A DNA stretch of 22,102 nucleotides from Nanohaloarchaea archaeon PL-Br10_U2g27 (GTDB lineage: Archaea; Nanohalarchaeota; Nanosalinia; Nanosalinales; Nanosalinaceae): NCBI GenBank assembly GCA_001564035.1, contig LKMX01000004.1, forward strand, positions 1 through 22,102, read 5' to 3'. The notes under the pieces were generated by a model. It was not told the DNA's origin, did no database searches, and saw only the letters and a list, made by a program, of their open reading frames with translations. A program made the position numbers and the translations under genes. Positions within the stretch are counted from its first letter, which is position 1. Each line of letters opens with the position of its first letter. Of the stretch, positions 5,387-12,386 are shown piece after piece.

Positions 5387-8278
5387 ATGAGTCTAGAAAA
5401 GCTGAAACAAGAAATCAAAGAAGAGGCCTCTGACAACCCAGAAAAATTCTTCGCCACCGACGTACTGAAAGAAAAAGGATTCACACGCGGAAAATGCTCC
5501 AACTGCGGAATGCACTTCTGGAGCTTCAACAAAGACCGAGAAGTATGCGGCGAACCAGAATGCGGCGAAGGATACACATTCATCAATAACTCGCCGACAA
5601 AAGAAGAGTACAGCTATATTGAGGCCTGGAACTTGTTCAAAAATTTTATGACTTCTCGAGGTTACGAATCCATAGACAGATATCCTGTAGTAGCAAGGTG
5701 GAGAGACGACGTCGAGTTCGTTGGAGGCAGCATCTACAACTTCCAACCCTACGTAGTTTCAGGAGAGGCCGAGCCTCCAGCACCGGAACTGATAGTACCT
5801 CAGCCAAGCCTACGTTTCAATGACGTTGACAACGTCGGCATAACAGGAAGACACTACGTACTACACAACCACATCGGACAGACGTGTTTCAGGCCTCCAG
5901 AAAAATACGATCAGGACCGCTACTTCAAAGACATGTTCGAGTTCGCAATGGAGCTAGGAATACCAAAGGAAAAACTCATACTTCATGAAGATGCTTGGGG
6001 AGGCGGAGGAAACCTCGGAGCATGCATGGAGTTCTTCGTCGACGGCTTAGAACTATGGAACCAAGTCTACATGTTCTACAAACAAACACCTTCAGGCTAC
6101 GAAGAACTAGACCTGAAAGTACTAGACATGGGCATGGGACACGAAAGAATAACATGGATCAGCCACGGAACAGAAACCAGCTACGAATGCGTAATGCCTG
6201 AAACAGTAAAGAAACTAAAAGAAATCACAGGCCTAAAAATCAACAGAGACGTATGGAAAAAATTCCTGCCACACTCCTCAGAACTGAACATCGACGAAGT
6301 AGAAGACATAGAACAAAAATGGCAGGAAATAGCAGAAAAAATAGACGTACCTGTAGAAAAACTGAAAAACGATATCAAGCCGGCAGCAGGCCTATACTCC
6401 ATCGCAGAACATATGCGCGCCCTTATATTTGCGCTAGCTGATGGAAAAATACCTTCAAACACCGGAGGAGGCCACAACTTAAGACTCGTATACCGTAGAG
6501 CAAAAGATCTCTCCGAAAAATACGACTGGAACATAGACCTCGTTGAAGTAGCGAAATGGAACGCGGAAGAACTGGAGCCGCTCTTCCCAGAACTACTGGA
6601 ATCAATGGACGAAATAGAGGAGATACTGAACGTAGAAGAAGATAAATATGAAAGAGCTCGTGAAAAAGCATTTGAAAAACTTGAAGGCCTCAAAGAACAA
6701 CCCAGCACCAGCGAAATGCTCGAAATGTACGAAAGCCACGGCGTCAGCCCAGAAATGATGGAAGAGCACGGCATCAAAGTACCTGAAGACTTCTACTCAA
6801 TGCTCGGACACGAAGAAGAAACAGTTCAACAAATAAAAGACGAATTCGACATTTCAGGCCTAGAACCAACTGAAAAACTTTACTACAGAGAAGAAGAGAG
6901 AGAACCATACGAGAAAAATGGCCAAACGATCGATCCATCATTTAAGGCCTCTGTTCAGGCCATAATAGAAGATGAATGGATAGTACTTGATAAGACGTTA
7001 TTCTACCCTGAAGGCGGAGGACAGGCCTGCGACACTGGAGAAATATCGGGTTTTGAAGTAGTGGATGTGCAGAAACAGGGTGACGTAGTAGTCCATCGAG
7101 TCCCAGAACATGATCTTAGCGAAGGAGACTCTGTGACATGCGCCGTTGATGGTGATAGACGCCAGCAGTTGGCTCGGCATCACTCTGTGACTCACATGGT
7201 GAACGCTGCGACGCGAGAGGAACTCGGCGAACATATCTATCAGGCCGGAGCAAGCAAGACAATGGAGAAAGGCCGGTTGGATGTAACTCATTATGAAAAA
7301 ATATCTGATACGGAAAGAGAAGATATTGAGAACAGAGTTCAAGAGATAATTAGCGGAGACCACAACATTAGAGTCCTCAACCTATCAAAGTCCGAGGCTG
7401 AGCAAAAGCACGGCTTCAGGATCTACCAGGGAGGCGCGCCTCCAGGGAACAACATTAGACTGATAGAGATAGGAGGCATCAAAGAAGTATCGCACAAAGA
7501 AATAGAGGCCTGCGGAGGAACACACCTCACAACTACAAGTCGCGCAGGAGAATTCTACATTACAGACGTCAAGAGGATTCAGGACGGCGTCATAAGATTA
7601 GAGTACAAGGCCGGAAGTAAAGCTGAAAAATATGCTGATGAAATCGGCCAAATCATTGATGAATTATGGGAGTTAGTGCCTAGAGCTAATAACGGTCTGA
7701 AAACTCTTGCCAGGTTAAAGAAAGACGATTCTACCATAATAAGCGTGCAGAAAGACACTGAATCTACAGATCAGAAAAGAAAAATTTTAGACAAAATAGC
7801 CGCTATTTACTCTGTAGAAATAGAGGATCTCCCTAGCACCATTGATAGATTTCTGAAAGAACGAGAGCAATTTAAAAAATCAGCAAAAGATATTACAGAA
7901 AAATTAGATGAGGACTTTAATGGTCGAGGCCCATTGAACGGAACTCTGCTGGAGAGATGCGACCAGCTCTTTAGAGACAGGAAAGCATACCAAAAACAGT
8001 CAGAAAAACTAAAAGGCAAAAGAGATGACCTCATTGAAAAAGAAATTAGGGAAAAGGCCTCTCAAGGCCGAGTAAATGAAACTGTGCCTACTGACAATGT
8101 AGGCCTGCTGATCCAGTTATCTAGGCAGTTATCGGCTGAGTTCGACACCACTGTTACATTGATTGGTGAGAAAGGCGCTGTTTCAAGCTCCGAGGAAGGC
8201 CTTGCCGTTAAAGAGTTGGAAAGAGAAGGTTTTGAAAGTGTTCAGGGCGATGAAAGTTTTGCTAAGGCCTTTAATTAG
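5387..8278 (+). CDS. alaS: Alanyl-tRNA synthetase, archaeal type
   Basis: 963 residues, full length for the archaeal form. It charges tRNA-Ala with alanine and clears mischarged Ser/Gly. The N-terminus has the archaeal-specific zinc-type element (CSNC at 37-40, then C54 and C59) before the class II core with SIYNFQPYVV (115-124), the conserved GGGGNLGACMEFFVDGLELWNQ (205-226) and GMGHERITW (motif 3, 249-257). The editing domain keeps its metal ligands: HSVTH (H599 and H603) and CGGTH (C709 and H713). The C-terminal part is a coiled-coil segment (about 820-900) and a small C-Ala-like end. The N-terminal half is richer in A- and C-ending codons than the second half. The stop overlaps the convergent stop of the next gene on a shared TTAG. 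It carries about 14 AGGCCT sites. Confidence 0.97.
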   Translation: MSLEKLKQEIKEEASDNPEKFFATDVLKEKGFTRGKCSNCGMHFWSFNKDREVCGEPECGEGYTFINNSPTKEEYSYIEAWNLFKNFMTSRGYESIDRYPVVARWRDDVEFVGGSIYNFQPYVVSGEAEPPAPELIVPQPSLRFNDVDNVGITGRHYVLHNHIGQTCFRPPEKYDQDRYFKDMFEFAMELGIPKEKLILHEDAWGGGGNLGACMEFFVDGLELWNQVYMFYKQTPSGYEELDLKVLDMGMGHERITWISHGTETSYECVMPETVKKLKEITGLKINRDVWKKFLPHSSELNIDEVEDIEQKWQEIAEKIDVPVEKLKNDIKPAAGLYSIAEHMRALIFALADGKIPSNTGGGHNLRLVYRRAKDLSEKYDWNIDLVEVAKWNAEELEPLFPELLESMDEIEEILNVEEDKYERAREKAFEKLEGLKEQPSTSEMLEMYESHGVSPEMMEEHGIKVPEDFYSMLGHEEETVQQIKDEFDISGLEPTEKLYYREEEREPYEKNGQTIDPSFKASVQAIIEDEWIVLDKTLFYPEGGGQACDTGEISGFEVVDVQKQGDVVVHRVPEHDLSEGDSVTCAVDGDRRQQLARHHSVTHMVNAATREELGEHIYQAGASKTMEKGRLDVTHYEKISDTEREDIENRVQEIISGDHNIRVLNLSKSEAEQKHGFRIYQGGAPPGNNIRLIEIGGIKEVSHKEIEACGGTHLTTTSRAGEFYITDVKRIQDGVIRLEYKAGSKAEKYADEIGQIIDELWELVPRANNGLKTLARLKKDDSTIISVQKDTESTDQKRKILDKIAAIYSVEIEDLPSTIDRFLKEREQFKKSAKDITEKLDEDFNGRGPLNGTLLERCDQLFRDRKAYQKQSEKLKGKRDDLIEKEIREKASQGRVNETVPTDNVGLLIQLSRQLSAEFDTTVTLIGEKGAVSSSEEGLAVKELEREGFESVQGDESFAKAFN

Positions 8279-8799
8279 CCGAAACATACTGCTGCTGCGT
8301 CCCCGACTTCTGCCATTGAGCCACAGACAGCTTCTGTAACTGATTCTTGGTCTGGCTGAGCGTCAGTGACTGTGTAAGGCATTTGTTCAGTCGGCTGATC
8401 CCCTACTACTATGACTTCAGGAAAATCTGAGACCTGGTATTCTGAAGTCAGCTGTGTCGCCTCTTCAGATTCAACGACGTTTACATAAACTCTTCCATCA
8501 AAACGGTCTGCTATCTCATCAAAGTCTTCGAACGCTTCTGACTCGTTGCCTTCGTAGATGGCGTTAACAAAAACTACTTGGTTAACAGTAGATAAGTAGG
8601 CCTGTTCTATCGGAGATAAACCAAAGCTTCCTTCCTGGTACGTGTTCTCGGGCAGCTCTGCTTCTATCTCTTGGTCTCCTTCGCCGCCTTCAGGAGCGTC
8701 TGGAGCCATTCCTGCCAGGTTTACTGCGCCCATGAACATGAATCCTATCGCAACCATTAGGCCTGCTCCAACCATCATTATTTGTTCTCTGTTTACCAT
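8275..8799 (-). CDS. Membrane-anchored thioredoxin-fold protein without CXXC
   Basis: 174 residues. One N-terminal membrane anchor (IMMVGAGLMVAIGFMFMGAV, about 7-27) is followed by an acidic linker (about 32-60) and a small domain that reads as a thioredoxin fold: the strand VVFVNAIY, the helix FEDFDEIADRF, the strand VYVNVVES, then YQVSDFPEVIVVG, where the Pro at 127 fits the conserved cis-proline. The position of the usual CXXC active site (after VFVNA) is IYEGNESE, so there is no canonical redox pair. The only cysteines are C159 and C172, near the C-terminus. The domain should face outside the cell. It may be a structural or atypical redox protein. The start is 27 bases from a TATA-like palindrome shared with the divergent gene at 8855. 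Confidence 0.6.
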   Translation of the reverse strand: MVNREQIMMVGAGLMVAIGFMFMGAVNLAGMAPDAPEGGEGDQEIEAELPENTYQEGSFGLSPIEQAYLSTVNQVVFVNAIYEGNESEAFEDFDEIADRFDGRVYVNVVESEEATQLTSEYQVSDFPEVIVVGDQPTEQMPYTVTDAQPDQESVTEAVCGSMAEVGDAAAVCFG

Positions 8800-8821
8800 T
8801 GTTTACCTTGTGGAATGCTTA

Positions 8822-8830
8822 GAGTTAAAG
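8822..8830. promoter_or_regulatory. Shared bidirectional TATA-like element
   Basis: gagttaaag contains the self-complementary core TTAA, centred at 8826.5. That is 27.5 bases from the minus-strand ATG (8799) and 28.5 from the plus-strand ATG (8855). One element could therefore direct leaderless transcription both ways. Confidence 0.45.
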
Positions 8831-8854
8831 AAGTTTCTCTTTCTAACTGTGTAT

Positions 8855-9250
8855 ATGATAGTAGGATTTAACATCGATTCAATGGAGGCCTCTAAAGAAG
8901 GAAGCGCTAGAGGCGATCTGAAAATTAACTACACTCCTAAAATCCTTAATGTTGAAGAAGTAACTGTAAGCGCGTTCGACGACAAAGTAGCACGCATAGA
9001 GTTTGATTTCACTGTTAATTACACAGCAAACAACGAGGACGCAGCCGAAATCTTGATGTCCGGTAATGTGCTCTGGAAAGGAAATCTAGAAGAAATCATG
9101 GATGCGTGGGAAGAAGATGAGTCCCTTCCTGAAGAGATGAGAGCGCCTTTAATGAACGAGCTTTACCGGAGGCTATTATCTGAGGCTGTAGGAGTGGCAA
9201 ATACATTGAGCTTGCTGCCTCCAATCCCTACACCGCGAGTCAACAAGTAG
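8855..9250 (+). CDS. Conserved archaeal protein with PPIPxPxV tail
   Basis: 131 residues from ATG 8855. The open frame extends further upstream to 8642, but that part is the antisense shadow of the divergent gene. The pattern MIVGFNIDSMEASKEG, then INYTPKILNVEEV, a FDFTVNYT strand, SGNVLWKG, a helix ending in MNELYRRL, and the ending LLPPIPTPRVNK matches, from memory, a widespread small archaeal family of unknown function with a beta-rich body and a proline-rich end. A resemblance of such proteins to SecB-like chaperone folds has crossed my mind but cannot be tested here. It is acidic, with no signal peptide or membrane segment. Leaderless expression from the element at 8822 is likely. It is convergent with the small winged-helix gene, whose stop begins two bases after this one. 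Confidence 0.6.
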   Translation: MIVGFNIDSMEASKEGSARGDLKINYTPKILNVEEVTVSAFDDKVARIEFDFTVNYTANNEDAAEILMSGNVLWKGNLEEIMDAWEEDESLPEEMRAPLMNELYRRLLSEAVGVANTLSLLPPIPTPRVNK

Positions 9251-9251
9251 A

Positions 9252-9461
9252 TCAGCGTTTCAACGCCACCATGCGGAAGCGCTGACCCAGAACTTCTTTC
9301 TTATACGTTTCTAACTCCTTTTCTTTTTCCAAAACATTAAGACACCTGTGAACATCCTCTTGAGGCCATGAAAGCTCTTCAGCCAGCAGAGCTGCGCTAG
9401 GCCTCCGACCCGCCTCAATAATCTCCTTCAGACAGGCCTTGACTTTCTGTTTACGAGACAT
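9252..9461 (-). CDS. Small winged-helix DNA-binding protein
   Basis: 69 residues, basic by the standards of this genome. It reads as a single winged helix: helix KVKACLKEIIEAG, helix SAALLAEEL, recognition helix PQEDVHRCLNVLEKEKEL, then a wing-like hairpin ETYKKEVLGQRFRMVAL. The size and layout suit a small archaeal transcription regulator. The target is unknown. Its promoter overlaps that of the divergent 59-residue gene at 9498, so autoregulation and control of that gene are both possible. It contains two AGGCCT sites. Confidence 0.6.
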   Translation of the reverse strand: MSRKQKVKACLKEIIEAGRRPSAALLAEELSWPQEDVHRCLNVLEKEKELETYKKEVLGQRFRMVALKR

Positions 9462-9497
9462 AACAATTTATCAACGAGAAGTGATTAAATTATTTAC
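9462..9497. promoter_or_regulatory. Overlapping divergent promoters
   Basis: Only 36 bases separate the two start codons. caatttatc (9464-9472) is placed to serve the plus gene and gattaaattattt (9483-9495) to serve the minus gene, so each TATA lies beside the other gene's start and the two promoters must interfere with each other. Confidence 0.45.
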
Positions 9498-9677
9498 ATG
9501 GGTGTCGAAGACGATCTAGACAGCGTCTTAGAAGAATTTGAGCATGCCGAACACGAATTTGAAGAGTTGAAAGATCCCGAGGCCTCGAAGACTGTTAGAG
9601 AAAAACAGGCTGAAGCCGAAGAACTTATATCCGAGATAAAGAGTCAGATAGAGTTTTTGAAGAAACAAGTTGATTGA
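9498..9677 (+). CDS. Small acidic coiled-coil protein
   Basis: 59 residues from ATG 9498 to TGA 9677. The sequence is almost entirely charged and helical: MGVEDDLDSVLEEFEHAEHE at the start and EAEELISEIKSQIEFLKKQ near the end. Heptad-like spacing of Leu/Ile/Val suggests a coiled coil, with a break at KDPEAS. No motif or family is recognised. It has its own promoter facing the winged-helix gene, and the Hsp20 gene begins 40 bases after its stop in the same direction. The ORF is short, but the leaderless promoter spacing, the AGGCCT site inside it and the acidic composition typical of this genome support it as a real gene. Confidence 0.55.
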   Translation: MGVEDDLDSVLEEFEHAEHEFEELKDPEASKTVREKQAEAEELISEIKSQIEFLKKQVD

Positions 9678-9683
9678 ACCAAC

Positions 9684-9714
9684 AAATTTTTTAATGTTGT
9701 GCATAAAAAAGGTG
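9684..9714 (+). promoter_or_regulatory. Hsp20 promoter with TATA and SD-like AAGGTG
   Basis: aaatttttta (9684-9693) is centred about 29 bases before ATG 9718. aaggtg at 9709-9714 is an SD-like sequence, but only three bases separate it from the ATG, so leaderless initiation is more likely. This places the real start at 9718 rather than the TTG at 9670. Confidence 0.45.
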
Positions 9715-9717
9715 TTT

Positions 9718-10134
9718 ATGAGAAGGTTACGCAGACGCGACGATGTCGATGTGATGGATCAGATGCAGAAAATGTTCGAAGAAATGCAGCAAATAGGCCG
9801 CAATATAGTTCCTGGAGGCCACGTGCCTATTGATATCCGGGAAGAAGACGGCGAAATAGTAGTAAGCGCCGACATGCCAGGCATAGAAAAGGACGAGATC
9901 AGCCTGACAGCTGACGAAAAGAGGCTGAAAATCACTGCGGAAGGCAAAGAAGAAATCAAAGAAGAAAACGAGAAATATATCAGAAAAGAGAGAAACCGAA
10001 GAATGTACAGCAGAACTATAGAATGGCCCAGAAAAGTAAACGCCGACACAATCGAAGCAAGTTACGAAGACGGAGTCCTACAAATAAAGGCAGAAACAGA
10101 AGGTTCTGAAGGAAGAGATATAGAAATCAATTAG
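9718..10134 (+). CDS. hsp20: Small heat shock protein (Hsp20/alpha-crystallin)
   Basis: 138 residues. It is an ATP-independent holdase that keeps unfolding proteins soluble. After a short basic and Met/Gln-rich N-terminus (RRLRRR, then MDQMQKMFEEMQQ), the alpha-crystallin domain runs from about VPIDIREEDGEIVVSADMPG to DTIEASYEDGVLQIKA. The family signature A-x-x-x-(N/D)-G-V-L is present, and the tail ends in IEI, an I-x-I motif used for oligomerisation. The first helix is unusually rich in Met. The stop overlaps the convergent gene at 10131 on TTAG. No AGGCCT site lies inside. Heat or salt stress control is plausible but not visible in the sequence. Confidence 0.93.
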   Translation: MRRLRRRDDVDVMDQMQKMFEEMQQIGRNIVPGGHVPIDIREEDGEIVVSADMPGIEKDEISLTADEKRLKITAEGKEEIKEENEKYIRKERNRRMYSRTIEWPRKVNADTIEASYEDGVLQIKAETEGSEGRDIEIN

Positions 10135-10880
10135 TAGAGAAACTCTTCTCTCCTCACTTCTTCTAACAGTTCCGTTCCATCAAGGCCTAGTTCATCGTTA
10201 GCCAAAAAGTGATTTCTCCAGGCCTGAAACTCTTGAGAATCTTCCAGAACCTCCTTTGATTCATCTGTATAATGAGCCAGGCCGAAATATTTATGCGGAA
10301 CACCATGAGAGTCGCCCACTTGATCAAGCAACGTTGATACATCTGTCGGCAACATTTCTCTAGTCACAACTTCAAAGGATGCACCTGTCTCATAACTTAC
10401 CCTTTCATGCATCTCAGATACTTCCTCCAACTGGTTAGAACGCAGCAAATCCTCCTCATGCGTCTTAACTTCGTAAACCTCAACTTTCAACTTATCATCT
10501 AAAACGCTCAACCTTGCGAAATCAAGATCTCCCTTCTTCAAAGGCTGATCATAATAAACATCATCCTTACCCGGATCAACAACCTCCGTATAATAATGGT
10601 TAATATCTCTAAGCAAAAGCTCGTACTCCGAGGCCTCAAAACCATCCAAATTCCACTGCACCAAGGCATCAATAACCCTATCATGCCATTTACGGCCATC
10701 CACATCTCTCAAGGCCTTCATATAAGTTCCAGTATCAACTTTAGTGTTCTGAACGAACTCTTCAGATTTATCAAAGAAATCTAGGCCTATCTTATCTCCG
10801 AGTCTAGCGACCACGGCGTCATGTGTTTGCTCTGTAAGACCCCATTCTTCCGGAAATTTGGATAGAGGCCTTGAACTCAC
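10131..10880 (-). CDS. Probable PD-(D/E)XK-fold protein, function unknown
   Basis: 249 residues from a GTG start. The central segment KKGDLDFARLSVLDDKLKVE followed by VYEVKTHEEDLLRSNQLEE has the layout of a PD-(D/E)XK nuclease core: Asp118/Asp120, then a beta-hairpin, then E137-V-K139, then Q150 on the next helix. This fits RecB/Cas4-like or restriction-like enzymes. The rest is unrecognised: a helical N-terminus and a helical acidic C-terminus with YFGLAHYTDESKEVL. It has no neighbouring helicase, methyltransferase or Cas gene, so the cellular role is open. The GTG start is supported by the absence of an in-frame ATG before residue 53. An out-of-frame ATG 22 bases upstream sits at the spacing expected for a leaderless start from a TATA-like TTAAAAAA, so a sequencing error near the start cannot be excluded. 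Six AGGCCT sites. Confidence 0.5.
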   Translation of the reverse strand: MSSRPLSKFPEEWGLTEQTHDAVVARLGDKIGLDFFDKSEEFVQNTKVDTGTYMKALRDVDGRKWHDRVIDALVQWNLDGFEASEYELLLRDINHYYTEVVDPGKDDVYYDQPLKKGDLDFARLSVLDDKLKVEVYEVKTHEEDLLRSNQLEEVSEMHERVSYETGASFEVVTREMLPTDVSTLLDQVGDSHGVPHKYFGLAHYTDESKEVLEDSQEFQAWRNHFLANDELGLDGTELLEEVRREEFLY

Positions 10881-10956
10881 TTGACGACAACCCCTGAAAC
10901 ATTGTTCTTACAGGAGATGCGTTTTTTAACCATAATTACATGAGATGATACAGGAT

Positions 10957-11421
10957 TTATAACTCTGAGCACTGGGCCTCATCTATTCTCTCAAGCTCTT
11001 CAACAGGATTGTAACCGAAGACCGCATCAATCATTTCCTGAGAAGCTGGACTAGAGATTTTTTCCGCGTCCTCAGACGAGTAATATACGGACCCATCTAT
11101 ATCACCGATATATCTGAACTTTCTTGGAATATCCCACGTATTAATGTGTGCAGAAACGTATAGCAAGTCCTCATTCTCTTCGACAGCACGCGAAAGCCTA
11201 TCAAAACTTCTGCCAACACCAGAAACTACATCCAGTTCTACAACGTACCGATCCAGATCCATCACAAGTAAATCATAAACACCGTCTACCGAATCGTTTT
11301 CATCCAAGTAGCAAGCACTCTTTGCAAGTAAGTCCCAGTTAGATTTGTCCCAAGACTCTATTTTTTGGCATGCCAAACCATTCCTCACACTTCTAGTCAA
11401 CGCATCTCCTGCCACTAACAC
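10957..11421 (-). CDS. Hypothetical protein, unrecognised
   Basis: 154 residues from GTG 11421. The family is not recognised. The segment YDLLVMDLDRYVVELDVVSG (about 49-68) has an Asp, then a hairpin, then E-L-D, which loosely recalls the core of PD-(D/E)XK proteins with the Lys replaced. This is too weak to assign. It has three cysteines (C18, C37, C151) and a hydrophilic, acidic character with no membrane segment. It lies upstream of, and in the same orientation as, the 249-residue gene, with 76 bases between them. It contains no AGGCCT site and sits within a 675-base stretch free of the motif. Confidence 0.5.
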   Translation of the reverse strand: MLVAGDALTRSVRNGLACQKIESWDKSNWDLLAKSACYLDENDSVDGVYDLLVMDLDRYVVELDVVSGVGRSFDRLSRAVEENEDLLYVSAHINTWDIPRKFRYIGDIDGSVYYSSEDAEKISSPASQEMIDAVFGYNPVEELERIDEAQCSEL

Positions 11422-11565
11422 CCACGTCCTAAAAAATTACTGTTGGAAAACTCATAAACCATTAACCATTCAACCACAAAAAACACCCCCCCCAAGAAAA
11501 AATATTCTCTCCAGAAAAATACAGGAAAAAGCGTTTAACAGTAGATAGGCCTCTAAGAAAATACA
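11422..11565. other. Divergent intergenic region with poly-C tract
   Basis: 144 bases between divergent genes. It holds an uninterrupted run of eight C (11486-11493), rare in this A/T-rich spacer, tandem AACCATT repeats near 11457-11472, and TATA-like elements on both strands (gtttaac at about 11533-11539 for the plus gene). One AGGCCT at 11547-11552 lies just before the plus start. Confidence 0.4.
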
Positions 11566-11883
11566 GTGATAGAAGAACACATAAACAGCTTTTACAAAGA
11601 CCTTGATTTCCAAAGATCAAGGCAAAAACCCTCAAAAAACGATATTAATCAAATTATCGACACCCTCGAAGCACCCATAGGAACGGAAGAAACAGTATGC
11701 TTTGAGCTCTGGCGATACTCTGACAAACACCTAGACACAAACTTCAGAGACTTAGACTACCAGAATCCCGAGGAACTTATTTCATCTCTAAAAAACATAA
11801 GACAGAACCCTGAAGCACGCAGATCTTACCACGAACTCCAAGGCCTGAACTATATCTCAGAAAAACTGGTTGAAACACTATGA
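11566..11883 (+). CDS. Hypothetical protein, first gene of a three-gene unit
   Basis: 105 residues from GTG 11566. The family is not recognised. It is hydrophilic and helical, with a central CFELWRYSDKHLDTNF segment and a C-terminal helix (NYISEKLVETL). It has no membrane segment. The stop overlaps the next start as ATGA (11880-11883), so it is coupled to the YbaK-type gene. A TATA-like gtttaac about 30 bases upstream suggests a leaderless GTG start. Position and coupling suggest a helper role connected with tRNA editing or DNA repair, but nothing in the sequence proves it. Confidence 0.5.
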   Translation: MIEEHINSFYKDLDFQRSRQKPSKNDINQIIDTLEAPIGTEETVCFELWRYSDKHLDTNFRDLDYQNPEELISSLKNIRQNPEARRSYHELQGLNYISEKLVETL

Positions 11884-12386
11884 AATCATTCACACAGAAC
11901 AGGAGCCAGCTTGAAGAGCTACTCGAACTGCTAGAAAAAGACTCTGAAAACATTAAACGAGTTCTAAACACGACAAAAAGCCTTGAAGCCGAGTTCGAGA
12001 TCCACGCTAAAGCAGAGACAGTAAATGACTCCGTGAAGCACTCTCCTCTAGAGAAGAACAGGATTATAAAGACTTTACTGTTTAAATGTGGAGAGAATTT
12101 CGCAGCAGTGATGTGTCCCGGAGACAAAAGAGTTGATGAAGAAAAGCTTTCGGAATTAACAGGCGAGGAGGTCAGAATGGCATACCCAAGAGAAGTTAAG
12201 AAGCGGACAGGATACGTTGTAGGTGGCGTCTCGCCGTTTGATCTGGAAGTCAAGCTTTACGCTTGCAAATCTATTCCCCAAGGCGAAATAAGGCCTGCAG
12301 CAGGAAGCCGAGTAATAGGAATAAAGACAAGCAGAGAAAAACTGTTCAACCTCCTGGAACCCGAAATAGTCGAGTTAGCCAAGTAA
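11880..12386 (+). CDS. YbaK/ProX-type aminoacyl-tRNA deacylase domain protein
   Basis: 168 residues. Members hydrolyse mischarged aminoacyl-tRNA, classically Cys- or Ala-tRNA-Pro. An N-terminal helical extension of about 45 residues (LEELLELLEKDSENIKRVL) precedes the domain. The domain has KTLLFKCGENFAAVMCPGDKRVD (K64 sits where the family's functional Lys is found), then REVKKRTGYVVGGVSPF (104-120), the strongest family signature, and RPAAGSRVIGIKTSREKL. Prolyl-tRNA synthetase is not in the window, so this is a free-standing editing factor whose substrate is unproven. The start overlaps the previous stop (ATGA) and the stop overlaps the alkyltransferase start (TAATG), so the three genes form one operon. 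Confidence 0.85.
   Translation: MKSFTQNRSQLEELLELLEKDSENIKRVLNTTKSLEAEFEIHAKAETVNDSVKHSPLEKNRIIKTLLFKCGENFAAVMCPGDKRVDEEKLSELTGEEVRMAYPREVKKRTGYVVGGVSPFDLEVKLYACKSIPQGEIRPAAGSRVIGIKTSREKLFNLLEPEIVELAK

Noticed and set aside
8642..8854. N-terminal extension of the conserved protein at 8855
   Set aside because: It is the antisense of the thioredoxin-fold gene (Ser/Pro-rich composition). ATG 8855 gives the recognisable family start and correct TATA spacing.
12263..12385. N-terminal extension of the alkyltransferase
   Set aside because: It is a shadow of the ybaK gene in another frame (Arg/Lys-rich). The TAATG overlap at 12384-12388 gives the natural start.
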